Shown here piece after piece: positions 54,027-62,050 of a DNA stretch of 64,000 nt (position 1 is its first letter; every line of letters starts with the position of its first letter). This DNA comes from Salipaludibacillus neizhouensis. Its GTDB lineage: Bacteria; Bacillota; Bacilli; Bacillales; Salisediminibacteriaceae. The stretch covers positions 1,472,930-1,536,929 of the forward strand of contig NZ_KZ614146.1 in the NCBI RefSeq assembly GCF_002886185.1. Reading direction: 5' to 3'. A program made the position numbers and the translations under genes. Under the pieces are notes generated by a model. The model was not told where the DNA came from, searched no databases, and saw only the letters and a program-made list of their open reading frames with translations.

Positions 54027-55004
54027 ATGAATGAAATTTTAACAAATGAACTTAGAGATCAATACTTAAAAACACTTTCGCCGGAACAAACAGATTTCAT
54101 TCGAAATCATGTGAGACGTGGGAAAAAGACGATTTTTGCGAATTCTATGGCAAAGGATAAAGGAATTGTTCTTCCAGAAGATTTAAACAGCGAGGAAATT
54201 GAGCATTTATTAGAAGACTGGGTGTTAATTGATTACATTGATAATGGTTTTGTGAACCCAGATACCCCATGCGAATGTGGAAGGCCACTTCGATATCAAT
54301 ATATTGTAAAACACAACAAATCAAACGAACAGAGGACGTTTGGAATCAATCACTTTGAAGAACATACAGGGTTACCACCAAACATCGTTAAACTTATTAA
54401 AAGCGGTTTCCAGACAATTGAATACGAAATGGATGAGTTATTAATTAAAATTTTTAACAATTGGAATATAGAAGAGGAAGTACCCTTTACTCTGGATGAA
54501 GATTATATTTACCCAATAGATATGCAAAAACATTTGGATGCGAATGTCCCCTTATTGGATCGGCAAATAAAAAGAGTGAAACAACAAATCTTGTCATTAA
54601 GTTCAGGACCAAAAAGAGAGGTTACGGATAGAGAATTCGAAGCAAAGGATACTCAAAAAATTAGCCCATTTTATGCAACAGAAACTCAAGAACCAGATCC
54701 TATTAACTTGTTTAGCGAAGAGGAAATGCCTTTACCTAAGAAAGAGAATGACTTGAAGCCGTATGCGCTTGCAAGTGAGTATAGAGACGCGGTGTTCGGA
54801 TACTTAACGGAAGGGGTTACTAGTACTAGAATAATCTGTGAATTATTAATGAAGAACTATCATGCTCCTTCTGAGAGATATTACTCAGGAAGACCTAAAA
54901 TATATGTTAGCGTATGTTTTTACTTGGATTTATTAGTAAGTAAAGAGAAGGCATTACATATAGGCTCTCTTAATCTCGACGACCGCTATTATAAACTAAC
55001 GTGA
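54027..55004 (+). CDS. DUF3895 domain protein
   Basis: 325 residues, cytoplasmic. An N-terminal helical region, then a small zinc-like site NPDTPCECGRPLRYQYIVKH (C-x-C), FGINHFEEHTGLPPNIVKLI, an acidic low-complexity linker (about 200-240) and a C-terminal domain with VTSTRIICELLMKNYHAPSE and IYVSVCFYLDLLV. This layout matches Bacillus DUF3895 proteins, whose function is unknown. AAGGGGTGTAAACG precedes the ATG. The TGA stop is the start of a REP copy whose stem shows a matching change. Confidence 0.7.
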   Translation: MNEILTNELRDQYLKTLSPEQTDFIRNHVRRGKKTIFANSMAKDKGIVLPEDLNSEEIEHLLEDWVLIDYIDNGFVNPDTPCECGRPLRYQYIVKHNKSNEQRTFGINHFEEHTGLPPNIVKLIKSGFQTIEYEMDELLIKIFNNWNIEEEVPFTLDEDYIYPIDMQKHLDANVPLLDRQIKRVKQQILSLSSGPKREVTDREFEAKDTQKISPFYATETQEPDPINLFSEEEMPLPKKENDLKPYALASEYRDAVFGYLTEGVTSTRIICELLMKNYHAPSERYYSGRPKIYVSVCFYLDLLVSKEKALHIGSLNLDDRYYKLT

Positions 55005-55035
55005 TGCAGGGGACGGTTCTCCGCATCATTTTTTT
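55002..55035 (+). repeat. REP family A copy providing the stop codon, covarying stem
   Basis: TGATGCAG, GGGACGGTTCT, CCGCATCA, then seven T. TGATGC pairs with GCATCA where other copies have TGAAGC with GCTTCA. TGA ends the DUF3895 gene. Confidence 0.9.
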
Positions 55036-55265
55036 GAGTGAATAAAATAACTAATAGTCTTGAAGAAGGCAGGGAGAACGGAAACACTCTTTAGTAAAAA
55101 ATATGCTTTGAAAAGGAACAGAATTGGAATTCATTTCAGTAGGGAAAGGATTTAAGAATGAGGAAGTCTAGAAGTTAATAGAGGAATGTGTATTTCTCTT
55201 TTTCTATGATATACCGGTAGTACTTATGTTTCAGAAGATTGTAGACTGACTAAAATGTATTCCTA

Positions 55266-55321
55266 TAAAGAGATAAGAAACAAATGCCCTAGCGAATGGA
55301 CAATCGTTTCTTATCTCTTTA
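55266..55321. terminator. Terminator-like hairpin
   Basis: AAAGAGATAAGAAAC / GTTTCTTATCTCTTT, perfect 15-bp stem. On the minus strand it follows the small gene at 55325-55432. Confidence 0.75.
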
Positions 55322-55324
55322 TGC

Positions 55325-55432
55325 TTATTTTACTGCTGTTTTAGTTTGTTTTCTTTTACTTTTCTGCTCATGTTGATGAATAGCCCAATACAACTCTTCA
55401 TCAGTATATAGGGACATTTTGATATTTTTCAT
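55325..55432 (-). CDS. Small hypothetical protein
   Basis: 35 residues, MKNIKMSLYTDEELYWAIHQ followed by a lysine-rich end (HEQKSKRKQTKTAVK). AAAGGAGGGATAACAC is an excellent site before the ATG and a strong hairpin follows the stop, so a real gene is likely. I do not recognise it; length and composition would suit a sporulation or DNA-associated peptide. Confidence 0.6.
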   Translation of the reverse strand: MKNIKMSLYTDEELYWAIHQHEQKSKRKQTKTAVK

Positions 55433-55572
55433 GTGTTATCCCTCCTTTGTTCTTAGTAATTACAAGTATAGACCAAGTAATTGGAAGGATGTTCGATAGC
55501 GTTAGGTTTTATAACAGAGAAATTTGGATGGTGGGGGATGGTTGCTTCTAAAAATAAGAATGTTGATTTTTA

Positions 55573-55640
55573 AACAGAGACGTTCGAATATCCTCTAGGC
55601 GGCTGCTTTCTGTGGGCAATGCTTCAGCCTCCTCGAACAA
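55573..55640. repeat. Repeat family D, copy 2
   Basis: GTTCGAATATCC, GGCGGCTGCTTTCTGTGGGC, AATGCTTCAGCCTCCTCGAA. The GCTTTC.GTGGGC...CAGCCTCCTCG form is, from memory, common in Bacillus genomes. Confidence 0.65.
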
Positions 55641-55766
55641 CGATCGTGTTGTGTGATCTACTCAGATAGCTTTTTACCGTTGGAATCTTTTCCCTTGGCT
55701 TCTTAGAGGTTAAATTAAGAGAGGGTTAAGCGAGCATACGTCTGTTTTTTAAAACTTGGCACTTTG

Positions 55767-55786
55767 GAAGCAGAGAACCGTCCCTG
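55767..55786 (-). repeat. REP family A core, reverse orientation
   Basis: GAAGCAGAGAACCGTCCCTG, no partner nearby. Confidence 0.85.
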
Positions 55787-56029
55787 TGATATAGTATGAT
55801 TATCAAAAATGATGTATAATTAAATATAGTAAAGTGAATACAGTGGATATTCTTTAGTACATAGTGAGCGCTTAAGTTCATCTATTCACAAAAATAAAAA
55901 CTATCATTTTGGTCCATATAATCATTAAGGTTGCTGGTTTTGAGAGTGATATTATCATATAATAGTATATATATTATTATATAAATAAATGATATGGTTA
56001 TAATTGTGACAAAAATGGTGTTTCACTAG

Positions 56030-56051
56030 GTCACACTTAGCTAAGTGTGAC
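56030..56051. promoter_or_regulatory. Perfect 22-bp palindrome in the mqo leader
   Basis: GTCACACTTAG followed directly by its reverse complement, 27 bases before the mqo start. It may be an operator or a 5' hairpin. Confidence 0.7.
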
Positions 56052-56078
56052 ATCTATATAGGGGAAAGGTTGGTACAA

Positions 56079-57581
56079 ATGAGCATCAGAGAAACAGAAA
56101 CAGACGTCATTTTAATCGGCGCAGGAATTATGAGTGCTACTTTAGGGACACTCTTAAAAGAATTGGTACCCGAGTGGGATATTAAAGTGTTTGAAAAGCT
56201 GGCAAACGCTGGTGAGGAAAGCTCAAATGAATGGAACAATGCAGGAACAGGACATGCGGCACTTTGCGAGCTTAACTACACGGATGAAAAACCGGATGGT
56301 TCTATAGATATCAGTAAAGCTACAAAAATTAATGAACAATTTCAAGTTTCCATGCAGTTTTGGTCTTCCCTTGTAAACAACAAACTAATACAGAAACCAC
56401 AGCAATTTATTATGCCATTGCCTCATATGAGTTTAGTGCAAGGAGAACAAAATGTTACTTTTTTAAAGAATCGTTTTAAAGCGTTATCAGAAAACCCTCT
56501 TTTTAATGGGATGGAATATTCAGACAACCCTGAAAAACTGATGGAATGGATTCCACTTATTATGGAAGGACGCGCATCGAAAGAACCTATCGCAGCGACG
56601 AAAAGCGATGCGGGAACGGATGTTAACTTTCGAACCCTGACGCGCATGTTATTTAACAACTTAGAGAGTAAAAATGTTGAAATGAATTTTAAGCATATTG
56701 TAAGCGACATTACCCGCACCAACGAAGGCTTGTGGGAATTGAAAGTTAAAAATTTGGAGAGCGGTACTGTCGAACGCCATAAGGCAAAATTTGTGTTCAT
56801 CGGTGGCGGTGGTGGCAGCTTGCATTTACTGCAAAAATCCGGTATTCCAGAAGGTAAAAAAACGGGAGGGTTCCCTGTAAGCGGATTGTTTATGGTGTGT
56901 AATAATCCAGAAATTATAGCGCAGCATCATGCTAAAGTTTACGGTAAAGCTAAGGTTGGCGCTCCGCCAATGTCTGTTCCACATCTTGATACAAGATTTA
57001 TCGACAACAAAAAAACGTTACTGTTTGGACCATATGCGGGATTCTCACCAAAATTTTTAAAATACGGGTCAATTTTTGATTTGTTAACGTCCGTAAAGCC
57101 GAATAATGTCTTAACGATGTTAGCGGCAGGCGCAAAAGAGATGTCATTGACTAAATATCTGATTCAGCAAGTGATGTCATCGAAAGAACAGCGCATGGAA
57201 GACTTACGTGAGTTTTTCCCGAACGCTAGAAGCGAAGATTGGGATTTAGTAGTAGCTGGTCAACGTGTACAAGTTATCAAAGATACGGAATCTGGAGGGA
57301 AAGGGACACTTCAATTTGGTACGGAAATGATTACTGCCGCTGATGGTTCCATTGCAGCGTTACTTGGCGCTTCTCCGGGTGCTTCGACGGCCGTTCACGT
57401 CATGCTTGAACTACTCGAAAAATGCTTCCCGCAACATATAGAAGAGTGGGAACCAAAAATCAAAGAAATGATTCCTTCTTATGGCTTGTCACTATTGGAA
57501 AACCCAGAGCTTCTGAAGGAAATTCAAGCTTCAACAGGGGAGTCGCTAGGACTAACCGAAAAAAAGCCAGTGTTTAGTTAA
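56079..57581 (+). CDS. mqo: Malate:quinone oxidoreductase
   Basis: 500 residues, normal for Mqo, a membrane-associated FAD enzyme that oxidises malate to oxaloacetate and reduces the quinone pool in the TCA cycle. Motifs: [20 protein letters not shown] (FAD loop), [55 protein letters not shown] and C-terminal [23 protein letters not shown] 56079 follows GGGGAAAGG at nine bases. A perfect palindrome lies in the leader. A paired REP follows 10 bases after the stop. Confidence 0.93.
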   Translation: MSIRETETDVILIGAGIMSATLGTLLKELVPEWDIKVFEKLANAGEESSNEWNNAGTGHAALCELNYTDEKPDGSIDISKATKINEQFQVSMQFWSSLVNNKLIQKPQQFIMPLPHMSLVQGEQNVTFLKNRFKALSENPLFNGMEYSDNPEKLMEWIPLIMEGRASKEPIAATKSDAGTDVNFRTLTRMLFNNLESKNVEMNFKHIVSDITRTNEGLWELKVKNLESGTVERHKAKFVFIGGGGGSLHLLQKSGIPEGKKTGGFPVSGLFMVCNNPEIIAQHHAKVYGKAKVGAPPMSVPHLDTRFIDNKKTLLFGPYAGFSPKFLKYGSIFDLLTSVKPNNVLTMLAAGAKEMSLTKYLIQQVMSSKEQRMEDLREFFPNARSEDWDLVVAGQRVQVIKDTESGGKGTLQFGTEMITAADGSIAALLGASPGASTAVHVMLELLEKCFPQHIEEWEPKIKEMIPSYGLSLLENPELLKEIQASTGESLGLTEKKPVFS

Positions 57582-57589
57582 TATTTAAG

Positions 57590-57658
57590 GAGGCAGGGGA
57601 CGGTTCTCTGCTTCTTTTTTTTTGTGGATTTTGAAGCAGAGAACCGTCCCTATGTTTT
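57590..57658. repeat. REP family A inverted pair 1
   Basis: GGGACGGTTCTCTGCTTC (57598-57615) and its reverse complement (57632-57649), joined by T9GTGGATTTT and followed by TATGTTTTTT. An 18-bp stem between convergent mqo and the GGDEF gene; terminator in both directions. Confidence 0.92.
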
Positions 57659-58243
57659 TTAACCATGTAATTTAATTTGATTTCTGCCAGAGCGTTTCGC
57701 TTCATATAATGCTGCATCTGCTTCTGTGATCATATCTGTCGGTTGGCTTGACGGTGTTACTAGCTTCGTAGAAATCCCTATGCTTAGAGTAAGAATTTCT
57801 CCATTTATATTTGAACCGTTATGAGGAATGCGGGCACTTCTAACTGTTTCTTGAATTCTATTGGCAATGTCAATCGCCTGATCGATACTTCTATCAGGAA
57901 GCAACATCACAAATTCTTCTCCTCCATACCGGGCTGCTAAATCCTCCGTTCCTATCGTTATATTTCTGAGGAAGCTCCCCAATTGTTTTAAACAAGCGTC
58001 GCCAGCCTGATGCCCATATAGGTCATTAAAGGCTTTAAAAAAATCAATATCTAGTAATATAAGGGATATTGGTATTGAAACATCCAATCGTTTATTCCAC
58101 TCTCGCACCAAGGTATCATCAAAACAACGGCGGTTAGCAATCCCGGTCAAACCGTCTTGCAAAGAAAGCCTTTCCAAAAGTTGGTTAGCCTTTTTAAGCT
58201 TCTGGTCTGCGACCGTCTTAACAGTTACATCTCGAAAATCCAT
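57659..58243 (-). CDS. GGDEF diguanylate cyclase part of a split PAS-GGDEF gene
   Basis: 194 residues: LQDGLTGIANRRCFDDTLVR, LILLDIDFFKAFNDLYGHQA, the active loop AARYGGEEFVMLLPDRS and TLSIGISTK, ADAALYEAKRSGRNQIK. Catalytic GGEEF is intact, so it should make c-di-GMP; the RxxD inhibitory site is not seen. Its ATG overlaps the end of the PAS frame, and its first residues DFRDVTVKTVADQKL are the normal end of a PAC motif, so the two frames are one gene with a one-base deletion near 58235, or a translationally coupled pair. Confidence 0.85.
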   Translation of the reverse strand: MDFRDVTVKTVADQKLKKANQLLERLSLQDGLTGIANRRCFDDTLVREWNKRLDVSIPISLILLDIDFFKAFNDLYGHQAGDACLKQLGSFLRNITIGTEDLAARYGGEEFVMLLPDRSIDQAIDIANRIQETVRSARIPHNGSNINGEILTLSIGISTKLVTPSSQPTDMITEADAALYEAKRSGRNQIKLHG

Positions 58244-59346
58244 AAATAACCATCGAAAAGACCACCATCCATCATAGGTATCGAATCACGTTCGATGGTT
58301 CGACCGTTTATTAATTGAATTTCTTCAGATCGATGGGTTTGAAGATTCTTCGTTATATTTTTCTTTTCACGTAAATAAGAGTCATAATCTTTCATCATAT
58401 GTTGCGCTTCATTCACCAATAATTGCTGATCATCTAATGTATTACTTTTTGGGAAAATATTTAAATAGGCATCATTAAATAAAGTCACTTCCCCAGTCGC
58501 GTCTTCAACTTTAACCCCATAAGGAAGAGATGCAATGAGTGTTTCAAACTTAATTGTTGTTTGACGAAGTTCTTCCTCCGCTTTTTTCCTTGCAGTGATA
58601 TCTCTACTCACCGATATCACTTGAATTTCACCATTTGGACCTTTTATAGGGGTGCCTTTCATTTCTAAATCTAGCCAATCTCCATTTATATTCATACAGC
58701 GATATTCTATACCTAGTGTACTCCAAGTGGAGACCATCTTATGAAAGAAATGAAACATATTTTCCCAATCATCAGGATGAATATGCTTAAGCGGATAGCT
58801 ACCAACGTAATCATCAAGCTCGAAACCTAACACTGTGGTATGAGAAGGAGATGCGTATAGCGCTAATCCGTCCTCTGCAAGTACAGCAACCATATCTGAT
58901 ATGTTTTCAGAGATCAGTTGATAATTAATAATGTTATTGTGGAAAGCTTCAATATTCGTTTTTCGTGATGATAAACCAGTAATAGTTCCTGAAAATGATG
59001 CTATTTCTTGGTTTTTATCAAAGTCTATCTTTAAAAATAAATGAACCTTTTCCTCTTTCCCTTGCTTGGATACTAACTTAAATTCCTTTAGAATTCCATC
59101 GCCACTGCCTTCTAGAAGTGCTTTCAATTGTTCTTCAACACTGGATTGCTCTTCAGCTTTAACATAAGATAAAAAGGGCGTCCCTAATGCTTCTTCAATT
59201 GTGTAATCTGTGATATCCGTCCATTTTTTATTTAAGGCAATATAGTTCCATTCTTTATCGAGTTGGAAAATAACTGCGTTAGGGATTTCTATTAGTTCTT
59301 GATACTTTTTATTACTTACATTAGAAGATTTTTCTTTGAAATCCAT
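58225..59346 (-). CDS. PAS-domain sensor part of the split PAS-GGDEF gene
   Basis: 373 residues with three PAS domains: about 10-130 (AVIFQLDKEWNYIALNKKWT), 135-258 (ENISDMVAVLAEDGLALYAS, PAC end IQVISVSRDITARKKAEEEL) and 262-373 (LPYGVKVEDATGEVTLFNDA). The frame ends GGLFDGYLWIFEM-stop, where relatives read GYLWIFRDVT; adding one C in ATTTTCGAG would restore it. There is no membrane segment, so the signal is cytoplasmic. The site before the ATG (ATAGGAGTTGATATAGA) is good. Confidence 0.8.
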   Translation of the reverse strand: MDFKEKSSNVSNKKYQELIEIPNAVIFQLDKEWNYIALNKKWTDITDYTIEEALGTPFLSYVKAEEQSSVEEQLKALLEGSGDGILKEFKLVSKQGKEEKVHLFLKIDFDKNQEIASFSGTITGLSSRKTNIEAFHNNIINYQLISENISDMVAVLAEDGLALYASPSHTTVLGFELDDYVGSYPLKHIHPDDWENMFHFFHKMVSTWSTLGIEYRCMNINGDWLDLEMKGTPIKGPNGEIQVISVSRDITARKKAEEELRQTTIKFETLIASLPYGVKVEDATGEVTLFNDAYLNIFPKSNTLDDQQLLVNEAQHMMKDYDSYLREKKNITKNLQTHRSEEIQLINGRTIERDSIPMMDGGLFDGYLWIFEM

Positions 59347-59495
59347 TCTATATCAACTCCTATCCAGCTCTCCGTATTACTTCATCTAATAAGCACAGAG
59401 ACACACATATATATGCTATATTATATCTTTAGAACCAGTGAAAAACCATATCATTTAGAAAAGGCAATTAATTAGTCCTGCATTCGATTTGGAGA

Positions 59496-59557
59496 AACAA
59501 GGGACGGTTCTCTGCTTCTTTTTTTGTTGTTTTTGAAGCAGAGAACCGTCCCTATGT
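59496..59557. repeat. REP family A inverted pair 2
   Basis: Forward core GGGACGGTTCTCTGCTTC (59501-59518) and reverse core (59535-59552) with T7GTTGTTTT between. It lies between divergent genes, so it is not placed to terminate either. Confidence 0.9.
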
Positions 59558-59627
59558 TTGCCTAAGTTTGGATTTATTTAGATATAAATGGTAACCTTAA
59601 TTTACTAGTGAAGGGGAGTGATTTGTA

Positions 59628-60470
59628 ATGAGTATTGCTGTACCGGAGATTACACTTAATGATGGCCTGTCTTTGCCAGTTATGGGTTTTGGTACATACA
59701 AGTTGAACGGTAATGATGGAGCGAATGCCATTCACAGTGCCATTAATAAAGGGTATCGACTGATTGATACTGCTTATAACTATGAGAACGAAGGAACAGT
59801 AGGGGAAGCCGTTCGACGCACTTCTATTCCAAGACATGAATTAAGAATTACGTCTAAATTACCTGGCCGATATCAAACCTATGATAAAGCTGTTAGTACC
59901 ATTCAAGAATCCTTATATCGAGCTAAACTGGATTATTATGATTTATATCTCATTCATTGGCCTAATCCTCAACAAAATAATTTTGTAGAAGCATGGCAGG
60001 CATTAATTGATGCTAAAAAATGGGGACTGATTCGATCTATTGGTGTTTGTAACTTTTTACCTGAACATTTAGAACGATTGGAAAAAGAAACTGGTACGAA
60101 GGCTAGTATTAATCAAATCGAATTACATCCATTTTTCAACCAAGAAGATCAAAGAAAATGGCATGAAGAGAATGATATCAAAACGCAATCTTGGAGCCCG
60201 TTGGCTCACGCAAATGATGTTTTGAATAATGATACACTAAAGAAAATTGCCGACAATCATAACAAGTCGATTTCTCAAGTTATTTTACGTTGGCACTATC
60301 AACTTGGGGCAATCTCAATTCCTAAATCAGCTTCACCAATTCGACAGTTGGAAAATATATCGATTTTTGATTTTTCATTAGATGATACAGAAATGAGTAT
60401 GATCTCAGCATTAACTCGACAAGATGGCAGAATTAACAATCAAGATCCAGCTGTTTACGAGGAATTTTAA
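59628..60470 (+). CDS. Aldo/keto reductase
   Basis: 280 residues, (beta/alpha)8 fold. Catalytic tetrad by position: D47 (GYRLIDTAY), Y52, K77 (ELRITSKLPG), H110 (YLIHWPNP). SIGVCNFLPEHLERL and the C-terminal ISIPKSASPIRQLENISIFD bind NADPH. Member of the 2,5-diketo-D-gluconate reductase-like group (AKR5). Substrate unclear; general aldehyde detoxification likely. AAGGGGAGTGATTTGTA precedes the ATG. A paired REP lies eight bases after the stop. Confidence 0.92.
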   Translation: MSIAVPEITLNDGLSLPVMGFGTYKLNGNDGANAIHSAINKGYRLIDTAYNYENEGTVGEAVRRTSIPRHELRITSKLPGRYQTYDKAVSTIQESLYRAKLDYYDLYLIHWPNPQQNNFVEAWQALIDAKKWGLIRSIGVCNFLPEHLERLEKETGTKASINQIELHPFFNQEDQRKWHEENDIKTQSWSPLAHANDVLNNDTLKKIADNHNKSISQVILRWHYQLGAISIPKSASPIRQLENISIFDFSLDDTEMSMISALTRQDGRINNQDPAVYEEF

Positions 60471-60478
60471 GTGAAATA

Positions 60479-60530
60479 CGGGGACGGTTCTCTGCTTCAT
60501 AAAATGAAGCAGAGAACCGTCCCTTTGTTT
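60479..60530. repeat. REP family A inverted pair 3
   Basis: Cores joined by only ATAAAAT: a stem of about 21 bp with CTTCAT/ATGAAG at the tip, followed by TTTGTTTT. Confidence 0.92.
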
Positions 60531-60623
60531 TCCTAAACTTTTTTTACGGTAGTATATTTTATTTTGTGGAATAACTGATATAATAATAGAGTTAGACAGT
60601 AAATTGGTGGAAGGGAAACGTGG

Positions 60624-61457
60624 TTGAATCAAATGAAAGAAACAGAAGAAAATAAAGTAACTAGCAATCAGAATCCTTTGAGAAAAAAGGTCAAACAATT
60701 GGTTGAGCATAGACTGTTCCAACCGTTTATAATTGGAATCATTTTATTCAACGGATTGGTTATTGTCACCGAATCCTATCTTGTTGGGAATGACATATTA
60801 TTAGTTCTTGATGTAATGATTGTCTGGATCTTTGCTATAGAAATGATCCTGAAAATTGTTGGTCTCGGTTTTAGAGGCTATTTTTCTGATCGATGGAATA
60901 TTTTTGATTTTAGTATTGTCTTAGCAAGCTTATTATTTTACGCAACTCCGTTCGTAAGTGTTTTAAGACTGATAAGAGTATTACGTTTGATCAGAATGAT
61001 TCCGGCAATTCCAGCTTTAAGAAAGATAATCGATTCCCTAATGAAATCTGTGCCAGCTCTAACAGGTATTTTAGGATTGACGTTTTTGATCTTTTCCATT
61101 TACGCCATTATTGGAACAACATTTTTCAGAGATGTTCTTCCGTATGAATTTTTTGGGAGTTTTCACACCTCGCTTTTCACATTGATGCAGGTAGTAACCT
61201 TTGAATCGTGGGCGAGTCAGGTAGCAAGACCGATTATTCATGAAGTACCATGGGCGTGGGCTTATTTTATATCATTTATTGTCATTGGGGCATTAGTTAT
61301 TTTAAATCTTGTAGTTGCCGTAATATTGGACTATTTGGGTCATGAAGACGAAACGCTTCAAAAGGAACAAATGGAAAGATTGTACAAAGACAACCAGGAT
61401 TTAAAGAAAGATATCCAGGAAATTAAGCAATTACTTCTTGATAAAAATCAAAAATAA
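60624..61457 (+). CDS. NaChBac-like voltage-gated sodium channel
   Basis: 277 residues with six helices. S4 carries four arginines every third residue (R115, R118, R121, R124 in VSVLRLIRVLRLIRMI). The pore has LMQVVTFESWASQVAR, where NaChBac has TLESWAS; the glutamate of the selectivity filter is kept (E194), with L to F before it. S6 (ISFIVIGALVILNLVVAVIL) leads into a C-terminal coiled coil (about 242-275) that should hold the tetramer. Sodium selectivity is inferred from ESW. TTG start follows AAGGGAAACGTGG; ATG 60633 is an alternative. REP pairs lie on both sides. Confidence 0.9.
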   Translation: MNQMKETEENKVTSNQNPLRKKVKQLVEHRLFQPFIIGIILFNGLVIVTESYLVGNDILLVLDVMIVWIFAIEMILKIVGLGFRGYFSDRWNIFDFSIVLASLLFYATPFVSVLRLIRVLRLIRMIPAIPALRKIIDSLMKSVPALTGILGLTFLIFSIYAIIGTTFFRDVLPYEFFGSFHTSLFTLMQVVTFESWASQVARPIIHEVPWAWAYFISFIVIGALVILNLVVAVILDYLGHEDETLQKEQMERLYKDNQDLKKDIQEIKQLLLDKNQK

Positions 61458-61470
61458 CCATGGAAACAAT

Positions 61471-61524
61471 AGGGGACGGTTCTCTGCTTCATAAAACGAA
61501 GCAGAGAACCGTCCCCTTGTTTCT
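61471..61524. repeat. REP family A inverted pair 4
   Basis: GGGGACGGTTCTCTGCTTC and complement joined by ATAAAAC, then TTGTTTCTT. It lies between the convergent channel gene and the EIIA gene. Confidence 0.92.
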
Positions 61525-62021
61525 TATTTAACTGTCACAATAAGTACTTCTGTCTCACTTGTTTTTGCGTTTTCCGTAAATTCTTTTTCTACATTTTCAA
61601 CGACTTCATCCATGTTCGTAATAATTAAAGGAGAGATAGTACTAGTTGCCTTTTCATTAATGATTTCTAAATCGAAGCTCACCAGTTTATCACCGCGTTT
61701 CACTTTATCTCCGGCTTTAACAAAAGCTTCAAAGCCTTCTCCATCTAAATTAACCGTGTCAAGACCTATGTGGATGAGAAGTTCTAGTCCAGATTTAGTC
61801 TTTAATCCAATAGCGTGTTTTGTAGGGAAAACTTGGACAACTTCTCCGTCTACAGGACTGACGACATTTCCGTCACTCGGTTCAATGGCGATTCCTTCTC
61901 CCATCATTTTTTGAGAAAATACCGGGTCTGGAACCTCTGTAATATCCACGACTTTACCATTAATAGGAGCAGTAATTCGTTCTACAACACTTTCCTTTTT
62001 ACCGAATAGTTTCTTTAACAT
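61524..62021 (-). CDS. PTS glucose-family EIIA component
   Basis: 165 residues. Both histidines are present: H69 in [13 protein letters not shown] and H84 in [15 protein letters not shown]84 is the likely phospho-acceptor. [20 protein letters not shown] and [20 protein letters not shown] are standard for this fold. It passes phosphate from HPr to a membrane IIBC. Adjacent to treR and treA, it may serve a trehalose permease that lacks its own IIA domain. GGGGATGTTTTC precedes the ATG; the treR gene ends 29 bases before. Confidence 0.88.
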   Translation of the reverse strand: MLKKLFGKKESVVERITAPINGKVVDITEVPDPVFSQKMMGEGIAIEPSDGNVVSPVDGEVVQVFPTKHAIGLKTKSGLELLIHIGLDTVNLDGEGFEAFVKAGDKVKRGDKLVSFDLEIINEKATSTISPLIITNMDEVVENVEKEFTENAKTSETEVLIVTVK

Positions 62022-62050
62022 GAAAACATCCCCTTTTGAAAAATTTGGAC

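Larger units (their letters stand above)
55433..56029. other. Spacer with repeats before mqo
   Basis: No gene. It holds a degenerate family D element (55573-55640), a reverse REP core (55767-55784) and very AT-rich DNA (55940-56000) that probably includes the mqo promoter. Confidence 0.45.

Noticed and set aside
10304-61524. REP copies considered as CRISPR repeats
   Set aside because: Copies are spread over 50 kb at gene ends, in both orientations, with no regular spacers and no cas genes.
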